From: a virus
Virus record (IMG/VR): IMGVR_UViG_3300044515_000006
Span: 1-45,861 of that record
Strand: one strand, 5' to 3'
Length of the DNA: 45,861 bases
In this document: positions 15,004 through 22,994 of the stretch, one piece after another
How the letters are laid out: each line of letters opens with the position of its first letter
How positions within the stretch are numbered: the stretch's first letter is position 1
Position numbers and translations under genes: made by a program
Notes under the pieces: model-generated
Databases searched by the model: none
Told to the model about the DNA's origin: nothing
What the model saw: the letters and a program-made list of their open reading frames with translations, nothing else

Positions 15004-15456
15004 ATGGATGACATCACCCAGGTCTCACCTGCAGCAAACGTAATCCCTTACATTGTGGCAGCGGTGGCGGTGGTGCTCATCTCCACCATTGCGATCTTTG
15101 GCGTGTTCATCGTGCGGCCGGACAAGGACAACACAGCTTTAATTGCCATCATTTGCGCATCGATCACGCCTACGAGCGCAGCGATTCTGGCATTGATGAA
15201 AGCTCAGGAAACGCACATGGTAGTAAACAGCAGATTCGACAAAGTGGTGGAAGCGGCAAAAGCGGTTGCGCACAAAGAGGGAGTGGCGGATGAAAAGGAC
15301 CGGCAGAACTTGATGCGGGGGATGGTGGAAGCAAATAAAAACCTGGAAGCCTTACGAGATTCTGGAACAATCCCGCCTAGTCCACCTGCGCACGATCCGA
15401 CAATCCCAACAGTACAGGCTCCAGTGAATGTAGTTGCACCACCGAAGAACGGTTAG
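15004..15456 (+). CDS. holin candidate, two transmembrane segments
   Basis: A 150-residue protein. Two hydrophobic segments (about residues 12-37 and 44-66) are followed by a charged helical region and a Pro-rich C terminus. Two N-terminal membrane helices plus a soluble tail next to a lipoprotein gene fit a holin or lysis-membrane protein, but no specific holin family is recognised and the tail is long. ATG 15004 is preferred over an upstream in-frame start because it follows a -10-like box by 7 nt. Confidence 0.5.
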   Translation: MDDITQVSPAANVIPYIVAAVAVVLISTIAIFGVFIVRPDKDNTALIAIICASITPTSAAILALMKAQETHMVVNSRFDKVVEAAKAVAHKEGVADEKDRQNLMRGMVEANKNLEALRDSGTIPPSPPAHDPTIPTVQAPVNVVAPPKNG

Positions 15457-15539
15457 CGGACCATCTTCCAGACGCAGCGGAAGAAGAAGAAGCCAACAGC
15501 CAGAGCAACCAGCGGGTAGAAGGTGTGTACGTATTCCAT
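15453..15539 (-). CDS. tiny membrane protein
   Basis: A 28-residue minus-strand ORF, mostly one transmembrane helix (YPLVALAVGFFFFRCVW). It starts 1 nt after the stop of the 15541-15711 gene and overlaps the holin candidate stop by 4 nt. It could be an antiholin-like or lysis-related peptide. Its tight spacing supports it; nothing else does. Confidence 0.4.
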   Translation of the reverse strand: MEYVHTFYPLVALAVGFFFFRCVWKMVR

Positions 15540-15540
15540 G

Positions 15541-15711
15541 TTAGTTCTCCTCGATCTGGAACGCAGCGACTAGGCAATGGTCGAACATGCGGATGCGTTG
15601 AGAAACGTAACCTGCGTAAAGTTCGATTCCGTCCTCGGTAAGATCCGAGAGCCAGACATCGGCTCTGGCAACGTTGATTCTGTAAGTTTGGAAGTTGAAT
15701 GCGTGTTTCAT
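15541..15711 (-). CDS. hypothetical small protein
   Basis: A 56-residue minus-strand protein of mixed beta/helix composition (NVARADVWLSDLTEDGIELY). TACTAT lies 6 nt before its ATG at 15711, giving it a leaderless-type promoter of its own. GGAGAA near its 3' end could serve as ribosome site for the tiny downstream ORF. No family is recognised. Confidence 0.55.
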   Translation of the reverse strand: MKHAFNFQTYRINVARADVWLSDLTEDGIELYAGYVSQRIRMFDHCLVAAFQIEEN

Positions 15712-15717
15712 GAACTA

Positions 15718-15723
15718 ATAGTA
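15718..15723 (-). promoter_or_regulatory. -10 box, minus strand
   Basis: TACTAT (reverse of 15718-15723) is 6 nt upstream of the start at 15711. The rest of the gap up to 15830 contains TTCGCAATTGCAT (about 15784-15796), a diverged copy of the palindrome that may belong to the terminase promoter. Confidence 0.45.
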
Positions 15724-15830
15724 CGGCTTCCCGAAAACCAATAGAATCACCCAAAAGTACCGATTTCCCGCGCAAACACCCTAGTTCGCAATTGCATGTT
15801 AAACTCCCAAGTGTGTCAAGTGATTGATTT

Positions 15831-16253
15831 ATGGCAGGAATCCGACATTCCCCACGTACGCGCGCAAAGTTGATCGAAGAATTCAAAAGATGCGGCCGGG
15901 TAGACATGGCCTGTGCGTCTGTTGGTGTCGATCGAAGCACGCACTACGCGTGGCTGAAAGACGATTTAGATTACGCCAAAGCTTTCGCAGAGGCCTTGCC
16001 GATTGCGGCGGGATTGCTCGAAGACGAGGCGTTTCGGCGCGCATACCACGGAACGCTGAAGCCAATGAACGTCGGCGGGAAGATCGTCATGGTCACAGAA
16101 TTCAGCGACCGTCTGATGGAAGTGTTGCTGAAGGCTCGCAACCGCGCGGTATTTGGTGACCGTCAAGATCTGCAAATTACAGGGAAAGACGGAAGCCCAT
16201 TAATTCCCTTGGCTGCGTTGGACGCCTTGTTGCATGGCGACGATCCCGACTAG
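15831..16253 (+). CDS. terS: terminase small subunit
   Basis: A 140-residue protein. The N-terminal helix-turn-helix (residues 8-45, RAKLIEEFKRCGRVDMACASVGVDRSTHYAWLK in outline) is the DNA-binding form seen in many small terminases. A helical middle includes DRLMEVLLKARNRAVFGD, a conserved phrase in the family. It overlaps the large subunit by 20 nt, which supports the assignment. It recognises phage DNA to start packaging. Confidence 0.87.
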   Translation: MAGIRHSPRTRAKLIEEFKRCGRVDMACASVGVDRSTHYAWLKDDLDYAKAFAEALPIAAGLLEDEAFRRAYHGTLKPMNVGGKIVMVTEFSDRLMEVLLKARNRAVFGDRQDLQITGKDGSPLIPLAALDALLHGDDPD

Positions 16254-17673
16254 AGAGTCCGTTGCGGCCGGCTACATGGATCCGGCAGGGTTTCAACGCG
16301 GCGCACTCGGACGAAGGCTCTGGAAGTCGCAACGGCGGATCTGCGAAGCTGTAAACAATAAACCCAACATCGCGGTCAAGGGATGCCATGCTAGCGGAAA
16401 AACCTACGTCTCAGCTGGCCTTGTTCCGTGGTGGTTGAGCAAAAACATCACCGGCAAAGTCATCACGATCGCTCCGACGCTTCGCCAGGTGAAGCTGATG
16501 TGGGGCGAAATATCCCTTGCTCTTTCCACTTCCAGAATTGCGTTCCCGGCGCCATCGAGCGTTGGTTTGAAAATCGCTGAAGATCGATATGCGATCGGGA
16601 TCAGCTCGAGCCGCGGAGTCAACATCCAAGGCTTTCACGGTTCTGACATTCTGGTCATTGCCGACGAAGCGCCTGGTATCGAAGCCGATATTTGGGAATC
16701 AGTAGAAGGAATCAGGGCTGGAGGAAAGGTCACAGTTCTCGAGCTCGGCAACCCGACCGTTCCATCTGGGCATTTCTTCGATAACTTCAGACATCCAGAT
16801 TCAGTTGAATGTATTACCATCAGCGCGTTTGACTCTCCGAATTTGGCCGGCGTGACGATCGAGCAGCTTTTGACGATGAGTGAAGCCGAACTCGACTATG
16901 CTCCGTGGCCTTTGCTGACCTCGAGACGCTGGGTCAAAGATCGCTACCTGAGATGGGGCCCGGGTAACCCGCGGTACATTTCCCGCGTTCTTGGTGAATT
17001 CCCGGGCGCATCTGAGTTCTCAGTTTTCAGCCTTCTATGGATTGAGCGCGCGAAACGTGAGCCAACCGAAGCGGAACTAACTCGAGCAGAAGGCTGTCTC
17101 ATGCAGGTAGGGATTGACGTTGCCGGACCTGGTGAAGACGAAACCGCGGCGTGCGCAAGAGTCAACGGGATCATAATCGATCGAGCGCAATGGTCCCATA
17201 CCGACGCGAATCTTCCTGTAGCGAATTGGCTTCACCGGTTAAGACAGACCCAGCCTTACGAGATCGGGCCTGTTGTGGTTGACGTCTTTGGGATCGGCGC
17301 CGACCTCGGGATTTATCTAGCACAGCAAGGCTTTCCGGTTTACGGATTTCAAGGCGGAAAAGAAGCGATGGAGCCCGAACGATTCCTAAATGCCAAATCT
17401 GAATCGTACTGGAGACTGAGGGATATGTACCACGCGAATTACATCAGCCATCTTCCAGCGACGTTAGACGAAGAGACGGAAGCTCAGTTAGCGGGCATTC
17501 AATACAGGGAAGTCGGACGGGGATTGATTCAGATCGAGCCGAAGGATGAAGCGAGAAAGAGGGGAGTGAGTTCGCCGGATCGGGCGGAAGCAGAGATCAT
17601 GGCATTTTGTCGAGTGCAGTTGAGGGAGACGACGGCGACGTTTGTTGACGATGAGATTATCAGTGAGGTTTAG
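16234..17673 (+). CDS. terL: terminase large subunit
   Basis: A 479-residue packaging motor. The ATPase has Walker A GCHASGKT (50-57) and Walker B ILVIADEA with Asp144/Glu145. The RNase H-like nuclease shows the expected acids in QVGIDVAGPGEDE (Asp294/295 region), VVVDVFGIG (Asp350) and SPDRAEAEIMAF near 455. The length is normal. Unusually, the portal gene is 8.3 kb away instead of next to it. Confidence 0.95.
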   Translation: MATIPTRESVAAGYMDPAGFQRGALGRRLWKSQRRICEAVNNKPNIAVKGCHASGKTYVSAGLVPWWLSKNITGKVITIAPTLRQVKLMWGEISLALSTSRIAFPAPSSVGLKIAEDRYAIGISSSRGVNIQGFHGSDILVIADEAPGIEADIWESVEGIRAGGKVTVLELGNPTVPSGHFFDNFRHPDSVECITISAFDSPNLAGVTIEQLLTMSEAELDYAPWPLLTSRRWVKDRYLRWGPGNPRYISRVLGEFPGASEFSVFSLLWIERAKREPTEAELTRAEGCLMQVGIDVAGPGEDETAACARVNGIIIDRAQWSHTDANLPVANWLHRLRQTQPYEIGPVVVDVFGIGADLGIYLAQQGFPVYGFQGGKEAMEPERFLNAKSESYWRLRDMYHANYISHLPATLDEETEAQLAGIQYREVGRGLIQIEPKDEARKRGVSSPDRAEAEIMAFCRVQLRETTATFVDDEIISEV

Positions 17674-17676
17674 CAA

Positions 17677-17705
17677 TTGCGCAAATGCGCGAAGTGTGGC
17701 AAGAT
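17677..17705 (+). promoter_or_regulatory. promoter at left edge of accessory cassette
   Basis: TTGCGC (17677-17682, inside GCAATTGCGCAAAT), a 17-bp spacer and CAAGAT (17700-17705) are 6 nt before ATG 17712. This spacing is the reason to prefer that start over the ATG at 17685. Confidence 0.5.
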
Positions 17706-17711
17706 CTGAGC

Positions 17712-18038
17712 ATGGCGTTAACAGAGCACCGAAAAGAAATCTGTCGTCTTTGGCGCGAGCGCAATCGCCAACGAGCCAACGAGCAGAATCGCGCTTATTA
17801 CGAACGCTATCCTGAGCGACGTCACGAGTCTGCGATGAACTGGCGTAGAGCTAATAAAGAGAAACGTCGTGCGCATCGCATGGTCGAATATGCCTTGGCG
17901 AAGGGGACGTTATCCAAAGGTCCGTGTGAGAATTGCGGAGACCCAAAAGCAGAGGCGCACCATAAGGATTACAGCAAACCGCTAGACGTCAACTGGCTTT
18001 GTCGCAAATGCCACGGAAAGGAACATCGTGCAGCCTAG
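17712..18038 (+). CDS. HNH endonuclease
   Basis: A 108-residue protein. A basic Arg/Glu-rich N-terminal helix leads to a compact HNH site at the C terminus: CENCGDPKAEAHHKDYSKP and WLCRKCHGKEH, with two CxxC zinc ligand pairs and the catalytic HH. It is a stand-alone, probably homing-type nuclease placed directly after terL, a typical target region. Its end overlaps the glycosyltransferase start by 11 nt. Confidence 0.88.
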   Translation: MALTEHRKEICRLWRERNRQRANEQNRAYYERYPERRHESAMNWRRANKEKRRAHRMVEYALAKGTLSKGPCENCGDPKAEAHHKDYSKPLDVNWLCRKCHGKEHRAA

Positions 18039-18786
18039 AGTTACAGCCGTCTGCCTTTATGCGGATCGCCCACAGTTTGCCGATCTGATTCTAAAATCAT
18101 TTCGTTCGCAGACGTACGCCCGCGCGCACTTGTTGATTTACGATAACGGAGAAAATGCGTTCCCCTCATCGGTTCAGAGCAGCGAGGGCATCGTAACCCA
18201 AGCGCGTGGAGGGCGTTCAATTGGGATGCTACGAAACGCTGCCAATGAATTGACGGCTTCAGACATCATCATCCACTTTGATGTAGACGATTGGTCCCAT
18301 CCTAACCGGATAGCGGAGCAAGTCGCCTTACTTCAAGCGAGCGGCGCGGATTGCGTCGGCTATAACGAGATGCTCTTCTGGAAAAACTGGAGGTCTCGGG
18401 TCAAATGCGACTATTACGGAGAGGATGTTGGCCCAAGTACCGTGATAACAGAACACGCCGAAGCATGGCTATTCACTCGTAGGGAATCACACTACGCACT
18501 CGGAACAAGCCTGTGTTATTGGAGAAAGACATGGGAGCAGAAGCCATTCGAAGATATCCCTAAGCCTGGGGATATGGAAGGCGAAGACGGGCGATTCATT
18601 CGTGGGCTCAACGTTCACAGTATTTCTTCGTTAAGTCTCCCTTTCAACATCCCGACTGAGGAACCGCGGATGATCGCAAGGATACACGGAGCCAATTCCA
18701 GCGGGCAGTATCGAGACATCGCGCGCTCGGACAATTGGAAACGAGTTCCAGAGTGGGACGAGCGAGTACGTAGCATCCTTGCATAA
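18028..18786 (+). CDS. family 2-like glycosyltransferase
   Basis: A 252-residue GT-A fold enzyme. An N-terminal VTAVCLYADRPQF strand, LLIYDNGEN, GRSIGMLRNAAN, and the metal/nucleotide-sugar motif HFDVDDWSHPNRI (DVDD, about residue 90) are typical of GT2-type transferases. GYNEMLFW follows. It uses GTG and overlaps the HNH gene. The acceptor is unknown: virion protein or host surface glycan are both possible. Confidence 0.85.
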   Translation: MQPRVTAVCLYADRPQFADLILKSFRSQTYARAHLLIYDNGENAFPSSVQSSEGIVTQARGGRSIGMLRNAANELTASDIIIHFDVDDWSHPNRIAEQVALLQASGADCVGYNEMLFWKNWRSRVKCDYYGEDVGPSTVITEHAEAWLFTRRESHYALGTSLCYWRKTWEQKPFEDIPKPGDMEGEDGRFIRGLNVHSISSLSLPFNIPTEEPRMIARIHGANSSGQYRDIARSDNWKRVPEWDERVRSILA

Positions 18787-18807
18787 TTGCGCAAATACAA
18801 GTATCCT
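18779..18807 (+). promoter_or_regulatory. promoter with palindrome variant in spacer
   Basis: TTGCAT (18779-18784), a 17-bp spacer holding AATTGCGCAAAT, and TATCCT (18802-18807) lie 7 nt before ATG 18815. The structure is the same as the promoter at 1777. Confidence 0.6.
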
Positions 18808-18814
18808 GTAACTC

Positions 18815-19567
18815 ATGAGTGTCTGGTACTGTATTCCTTCAGCTCGTCCGAAAGAAGAAACCGAGCGCATCGTCAAGGCATGGAACGATCAAGGCTACAA
18901 AGTCGCACTGTATCGCGACTTCACCAGTAGCGTCGACGATCAGCCGAAGTGCGACATGCTTTTCATGGGTCATTATCCCGGCTACGCAGTCGCGACGAAT
19001 ACGCTGGCAAAACTAGTCTTCGAACGAGACAAGGATTGCGATTGGATTGTAGCGGGCGGAGATGACATTCTTCCAGATCCAAACCATTCGGCGATCGGTA
19101 TTGCGCGGGAATGCTCGGATCATTTTCGCAATCGGCACATTGAAGCTACGGGCGAAACCTTCAACGTACATCCAACCTTCGGAGTGATGCAACCGACTGG
19201 CGATAAGGACTTCGGTGACGCGCAAGGTCCGTACATTGAGCGCGTGTGCGGAAGCCCTTGGCTGGGCCGCGAGTTTTGTAGGCGGATCAATCAAGGCAAT
19301 GGACCATTTTGGCCTGACTACTTTCACATGGGCTCAGATGAGGAATTACAAGCAGTCGCAACCAAGCTAGGCGTTCTATGGCAGCGTCCTGACCTGAAGC
19401 ATTATCACTCGCATTGGGGACGGCCACGCGAAGGCGAAAAGATGGGTTCGGCTGACAGGATGCCAGACTTTTTGAAGCGCGCCAACAGTCCTGCGGAGTG
19501 GGCAAAGTACAAACGCATTTTCCAAGAACGCCAAGCGGCGGGATTTCCGGGAAGTGAACCGCTATGA
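18815..19567 (+). CDS. glycosyltransferase-like protein
   Basis: A 250-residue protein of likely GT-A fold. It opens with WYCIPSARPKEE, has a mid-region WIVAGGDDILPDPNH in which GGDD takes the place of the DxD sugar-nucleotide motif, and a distal MGSDEE plus His-rich HYHSHWG. It seems related to phage and cyanobacterial glycosyltransferase-like proteins. It has its own leaderless-type promoter and heads the operon 18815-23982. Confidence 0.68.
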   Translation: MSVWYCIPSARPKEETERIVKAWNDQGYKVALYRDFTSSVDDQPKCDMLFMGHYPGYAVATNTLAKLVFERDKDCDWIVAGGDDILPDPNHSAIGIARECSDHFRNRHIEATGETFNVHPTFGVMQPTGDKDFGDAQGPYIERVCGSPWLGREFCRRINQGNGPFWPDYFHMGSDEELQAVATKLGVLWQRPDLKHYHSHWGRPREGEKMGSADRMPDFLKRANSPAEWAKYKRIFQERQAAGFPGSEPL

Positions 19568-20022
19568 CTAAACACGGGATGGCGCATACTCGCACCTGGG
19601 GCGCATGGAAGGACATGAAGGCCCGTTGCCTCAATACTAAACTTCGCAATTACCATCGATACGGTGGTCGCGGCATCACAGTTTGCGAGCGCTGGATGAA
19701 GTTCGAGAACTTCCTTGAAGACATGGGCGTTCGTCCAGACGGCATGACTTTAGAGCGTAAGGATAACGACGGCAATTACGAACCCGGCAATGTGATTTGG
19801 GCTTCACGATTCGCACAAGCACGTAATACTCGACGGAATCGTTATCTCACGATCAACGGAGAAACCCAAACTATCAGTGAGTGGTCGCGCGAGGCCGGTC
19901 AGAACCGCGAAACCATACGGCGCCGATTGTCGGATGGATGGAAGGATATTGATGCCGTCTTCGGCAAAAGCGAACGGGGCGTGCGTGATGAGCGGAGCGG
20001 CAGGTTTCGAAAGCACGCATGA
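19564..20022 (+). CDS. HNH/AP2-type putative homing endonuclease
   Basis: A 152-residue protein. The core (YGGRGITVCERWMKFENFLED, then LERKDNDGNYEPGNVIWAS, AQARNTRRNR) is the signature of phage proteins annotated as AP2/HNH endonucleases. A C-terminal helix-turn-helix (ISEWSREAGQNRETIRRRL) follows. It is coupled to both neighbours by ATGA overlaps. Paralogues occur at 22353 and 24009 in the same cassette. Confidence 0.75.
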   Translation: MTKHGMAHTRTWGAWKDMKARCLNTKLRNYHRYGGRGITVCERWMKFENFLEDMGVRPDGMTLERKDNDGNYEPGNVIWASRFAQARNTRRNRYLTINGETQTISEWSREAGQNRETIRRRLSDGWKDIDAVFGKSERGVRDERSGRFRKHA

Positions 20023-20750
20023 TCTACAAAAGCAATCTCGCGGCGCCTGACCTGTCGAAGTTCTTCCGACATCTCCACATTCGCCCAATGCCGCATTCCT
20101 TCGGACACAGCGTCCCCTCAGACTGGGCAGATAAAGGCGATGATGATCCAGTATTCGGGCTGTACAAAAACTGTGGAATGTGGACGCATGACGAAGCGGC
20201 GATTCTCTACAATTGCGCACTTCAATTCAAGTACGAGGATTGGATCGACATCGGGTGTCACACTGGATGGACCTCGCGATTCATCAACGAAGCGACAGAG
20301 CATCGCGTAGCTTGCTGTGATCCCATGCTGGCAGTTCCCAAGTTTCGTTTTAGGTTTTATGAGAACACCAGTTTCCCGGCTGAGTGGACTTGGCGCGTGA
20401 CGTCGAACGATATGTTTCGAAACGGGCGGCCGAACGCGAAAGCAGCGGGGTACTGCATTGACGGGGATCATGAACCGGGGAAACCGTTAGAGGATGCGAT
20501 GAACGCATTTGCGCATTTGAAAGACAATGGCGTAATCTTGTTGCATGACTTTGTTGGGAAACCAGTACGGGAAGCGGTTCAGTACTTAATGTCTATGGGA
20601 CTCAAGTGCAGAATATTCTATACTCCGCATGGAATCGCTTGTTGCTGGCAGGGGGATTTTGAACCACCGGATCATGTGCCAGACCCAAACGTAAAGGCGC
20701 AATTGCTAGACGGCAGGCTAAACGATTTCGATTTCACGAGGTGCGAATGA
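20019..20750 (+). CDS. class I SAM-dependent methyltransferase
   Basis: A 243-residue protein. Motif I DWIDIGCHTGWTS (about 72-84), CCDPM after the second strand, CIDGDHEPGKPLEDAMNAF and GVILLHDFVGKPVREAV are features of the Methyltransf_24-type family often found with sugar-modifying enzymes. It lies between a glycosyltransferase and a TylF-type methylase, so glycan or small-molecule O-methylation is likely; the substrate is unknown. Confidence 0.75.
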   Translation: MIYKSNLAAPDLSKFFRHLHIRPMPHSFGHSVPSDWADKGDDDPVFGLYKNCGMWTHDEAAILYNCALQFKYEDWIDIGCHTGWTSRFINEATEHRVACCDPMLAVPKFRFRFYENTSFPAEWTWRVTSNDMFRNGRPNAKAAGYCIDGDHEPGKPLEDAMNAFAHLKDNGVILLHDFVGKPVREAVQYLMSMGLKCRIFYTPHGIACCWQGDFEPPDHVPDPNVKAQLLDGRLNDFDFTRCE

Positions 20751-20893
20751 AGTTTTGGATGGTTCTCTCGCTATGGATTTTGTTTATTGGGGTTAACGCG
20801 CTTGGAAGCGACGGGCGTCTTCTCAGGATCGGACGTATAGTAGCGGTGTCTCCGTTATTGTTGGTCGCTGTGAAATGGGCGCTTCCTGAATGA
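20747..20893 (+). CDS. small two-helix membrane protein
   Basis: A 48-residue ORF with two hydrophobic stretches (FWMVLSLWILFIGVNAL and VAVSPLLLVAVKWAL). Both ends overlap neighbouring genes by ATGA, which strongly supports translation. It could place cassette enzymes at the membrane. No family is recognised. Confidence 0.5.
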   Translation: MKFWMVLSLWILFIGVNALGSDGRLLRIGRIVAVSPLLLVAVKWALPE

Positions 20894-21492
20894 ATAGGCT
20901 TGACAACATCGCGCTCGCGGCGCTCTCTTCACGAGAAACGCTTTACGCAACTTACGATATCTGCATGCTCGCACTGAAACGCGACGTCCCCGGCGACTTC
21001 GTAGAGTGCGGCGTATTCGGCGGCGCGCAAGCTGCGGCAATGGCCCTATCGTTACACGGCACGATCGGACCGAGCAGCACGCGGAGGGTTCATCTGTTCG
21101 ATAGTTTCACAGGCATCCCGGAAGGCGGGGAGCACGATACGAACTGGACTCATCCAGCCGGCACGTCAGCATGTTCACTGGAAGGCGTAATGTCCAATAT
21201 GGCGCAATGGGGAATTGACGAGAGTCTTCTTGTTTACCACAAAGCTCTATTCTCTGAAGTGTTGCGCGATTTTCACGCCATGACTGTTTTTGGCGAACGC
21301 AAAATAGCTGTGCTGCGGATCGACTGCGATCTCTACGAAAGCACGAGAGTCTGCATTGAGCAGCTTTATCCGCTGGTTTCTCCGGGCGGCTGGATCATTT
21401 GCGATGACTTCGCATTACCGGGAGCAAGGAAAGCAATTGACGATTATCTAGGGAATGAGTTCCCGCCAATCTATTTCCAGAGGCCACGATGA
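20890..21492 (+). CDS. TylF/MycF-type O-methyltransferase
   Basis: A 200-residue protein with the diagnostic TylF pattern: VPGDFVECGVFGG (motif I), HLFDSFTGIPEGG, VLRIDCDLYESTRVCIEQLY and GGWIICDDFALPGARKAIDDY. The paired Asp residues bind the divalent metal. Characterised relatives methylate hydroxyls of deoxysugars on macrolides. Here it sits between glycosyltransferases and an FkbM methylase, which points to methylated glycans. The protein is slightly short at the C terminus for the family. Confidence 0.88.
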   Translation: MNRLDNIALAALSSRETLYATYDICMLALKRDVPGDFVECGVFGGAQAAAMALSLHGTIGPSSTRRVHLFDSFTGIPEGGEHDTNWTHPAGTSACSLEGVMSNMAQWGIDESLLVYHKALFSEVLRDFHAMTVFGERKIAVLRIDCDLYESTRVCIEQLYPLVSPGGWIICDDFALPGARKAIDDYLGNEFPPIYFQRPR

Positions 21493-21749
21493 AAACGTTT
21501 GACGAAGCGTTTACAGCCTGTTCGCGCGCGACTAAATCCGAGGATGATGCTCGCTCCGCGTCTGACGAGATGATCAACATTCATGAACGTTATGGCGAAT
21601 TCGCCAAACAGGTTTTGGGCAGCGAGCAAGTCAGGCACGCAATGGAAGTGTGGGCAGAGATAGCTTTTGATCACGGCGTCAGCAGCGCAGTCTTCACGGC
21701 GTTCATGAGCGGGCTGATCACTGGGATGGAAATGGAGAAAGCAGAGTGA
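21489..21749 (+). CDS. hypothetical small helical protein
   Basis: An 86-residue, mainly helical, acidic protein (HERYGEFAKQVLGSEQVRHAMEVW, then a Gly/Met-rich end). It is coupled to both methyltransferase neighbours by 4-nt overlaps. It may be an accessory subunit. No family is recognised. Confidence 0.5.
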   Translation: MKTFDEAFTACSRATKSEDDARSASDEMINIHERYGEFAKQVLGSEQVRHAMEVWAEIAFDHGVSSAVFTAFMSGLITGMEMEKAE

Positions 21750-22351
21750 CCAGCTATAGTCAGTACTCCGAAGACGTGATCTTTGTTCCGCTTCTCGAGA
21801 AATGTCAGACGAAGAGATTGCTCGACATCGGCGCCTGGGACGCGAAGACGTTTTCGAACTCACGCGCGTTAATCGAGATGGGCTGGAGCGCGGTTTTATT
21901 CGAGCCATCACCGGGGCCGCTGCGGAATCTAGCGCGCGAATACGACGGCATCGGCCGGGTGCGTATTGTGGGCGCCGCAGTGACGGTGCATGGCGGCTTG
22001 GTTGACCTCAAGGTGACAGATGATGCTGTGAGCCAGCCTGATAACTCAGTAAAACAAGAGTGGTTAGAAACGGGCGGATTCTACGGCGTCGTCACAATGC
22101 CATCGCTGGCGGTAGCGGATCTCTTCGCGCAGTTCGGAGGCGACTTCGAATTTTGCTCGTTTGATTCCGAGGGGACTAGCTGTGATCTGTTCTTTGAAAT
22201 GCTTCGCGTCGGGCCACGCCCAAGATGCGTAATCGTTGAGCACGATAATCGCATCGTTGAACTGAATCAGTACGCGGAGGCGGCGCACTACCGTCAAGTC
22301 CATATCAATGGCACCAATTGGGTAGGTATTTGGTCAGGCAAGAGGGAATAG
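21746..22351 (+). CDS. FkbM-family methyltransferase
   Basis: A 201-residue protein matching FkbM: YSQYSEDVIF at the N terminus, LLDIGAWDAKTFSNSRALIE (motif I), VLFEPSPGPLRNL, a DAVS segment, and FEFCSFDSEGTSCDLFFEML. FkbM enzymes methylate oxygens, often on sugars or polyketides. It uses a GTG start overlapping the previous stop. It ends in TAG just before the AP2/HNH gene at 22353. Confidence 0.87.
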   Translation: MTSYSQYSEDVIFVPLLEKCQTKRLLDIGAWDAKTFSNSRALIEMGWSAVLFEPSPGPLRNLAREYDGIGRVRIVGAAVTVHGGLVDLKVTDDAVSQPDNSVKQEWLETGGFYGVVTMPSLAVADLFAQFGGDFEFCSFDSEGTSCDLFFEMLRVGPRPRCVIVEHDNRIVELNQYAEAAHYRQVHINGTNWVGIWSGKRE

Positions 22352-22352
22352 G

Positions 22353-22994
22353 ATGGCGGATTTAACAGGGCAAACTTTTGGGCTGTTGACTGTGGTCGCT
22401 CGCGTTGATGGCAAATACTACTCCTGCATTTGCGAATGCGGCCAAGTCCTGAAGGTTCGATCTGATGCAATTCAACGCAATATTTTAGGATGCGGAAAAT
22501 GCAAGCCACGAAAAGACCTAGCTGGGTTGAGATTCGGAAGGCTCTTCGTGATCGGGTTGGCGATCATGGGTGCCCGTGGTTCTATTTGGGAATGTCAGTG
22601 TGACTGCGGGCTGCTAGTGCAAAAGTCGGTGTCGGTTCTGCTCGGAGGCGTAGCGAAAAGTTGTGGATGTCTGAGACGCGACTACACGCGGTCGCGTTCG
22701 CTGACTCACGGGCAAAGCGAAACTAAACTTTACTCAATCTATCTGAACATGAAGAACCGCTGTTACAACCAAAATGTTCCAGCGTACAAAGACTATGGCG
22801 GTCGAGGGATCTCGGTTTGCCAACGGTGGCTCGAGTCCTTTCAGAATTTCGCAGACGATGTGGGGCAACCGCCTCCCGGCTTGACGCTAGATCGTTACCC
22901 GAATAACGATGGCAACTACGAACCCGGAAACGTGCGCTGGGCCACACGTAGTCAACAAGCGTTTAATCGTAGAGCAAAAAGGAAAGCGGCATGA
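22353..22994 (+). CDS. HNH/AP2-type putative homing endonuclease with duplicated zinc ribbon
   Basis: A 213-residue protein. Two tandem zinc-ribbon modules (YSCICECG then GCGKC, about residues 23-50; WECQCDCG then SCGCL, about 79-107) precede the same core as 19564 (YGGRGISVCQRWLESFQNF, then LDRYPNNDGNYEPGNVRWA). The C-terminal helix-turn-helix seen in its paralogues is missing; the protein stops in a basic tail (RRAKRKAA). It starts 1 nt after the FkbM stop and overlaps the next gene by ATGA. Confidence 0.78.
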   Translation: MADLTGQTFGLLTVVARVDGKYYSCICECGQVLKVRSDAIQRNILGCGKCKPRKDLAGLRFGRLFVIGLAIMGARGSIWECQCDCGLLVQKSVSVLLGGVAKSCGCLRRDYTRSRSLTHGQSETKLYSIYLNMKNRCYNQNVPAYKDYGGRGISVCQRWLESFQNFADDVGQPPPGLTLDRYPNNDGNYEPGNVRWATRSQQAFNRRAKRKAA

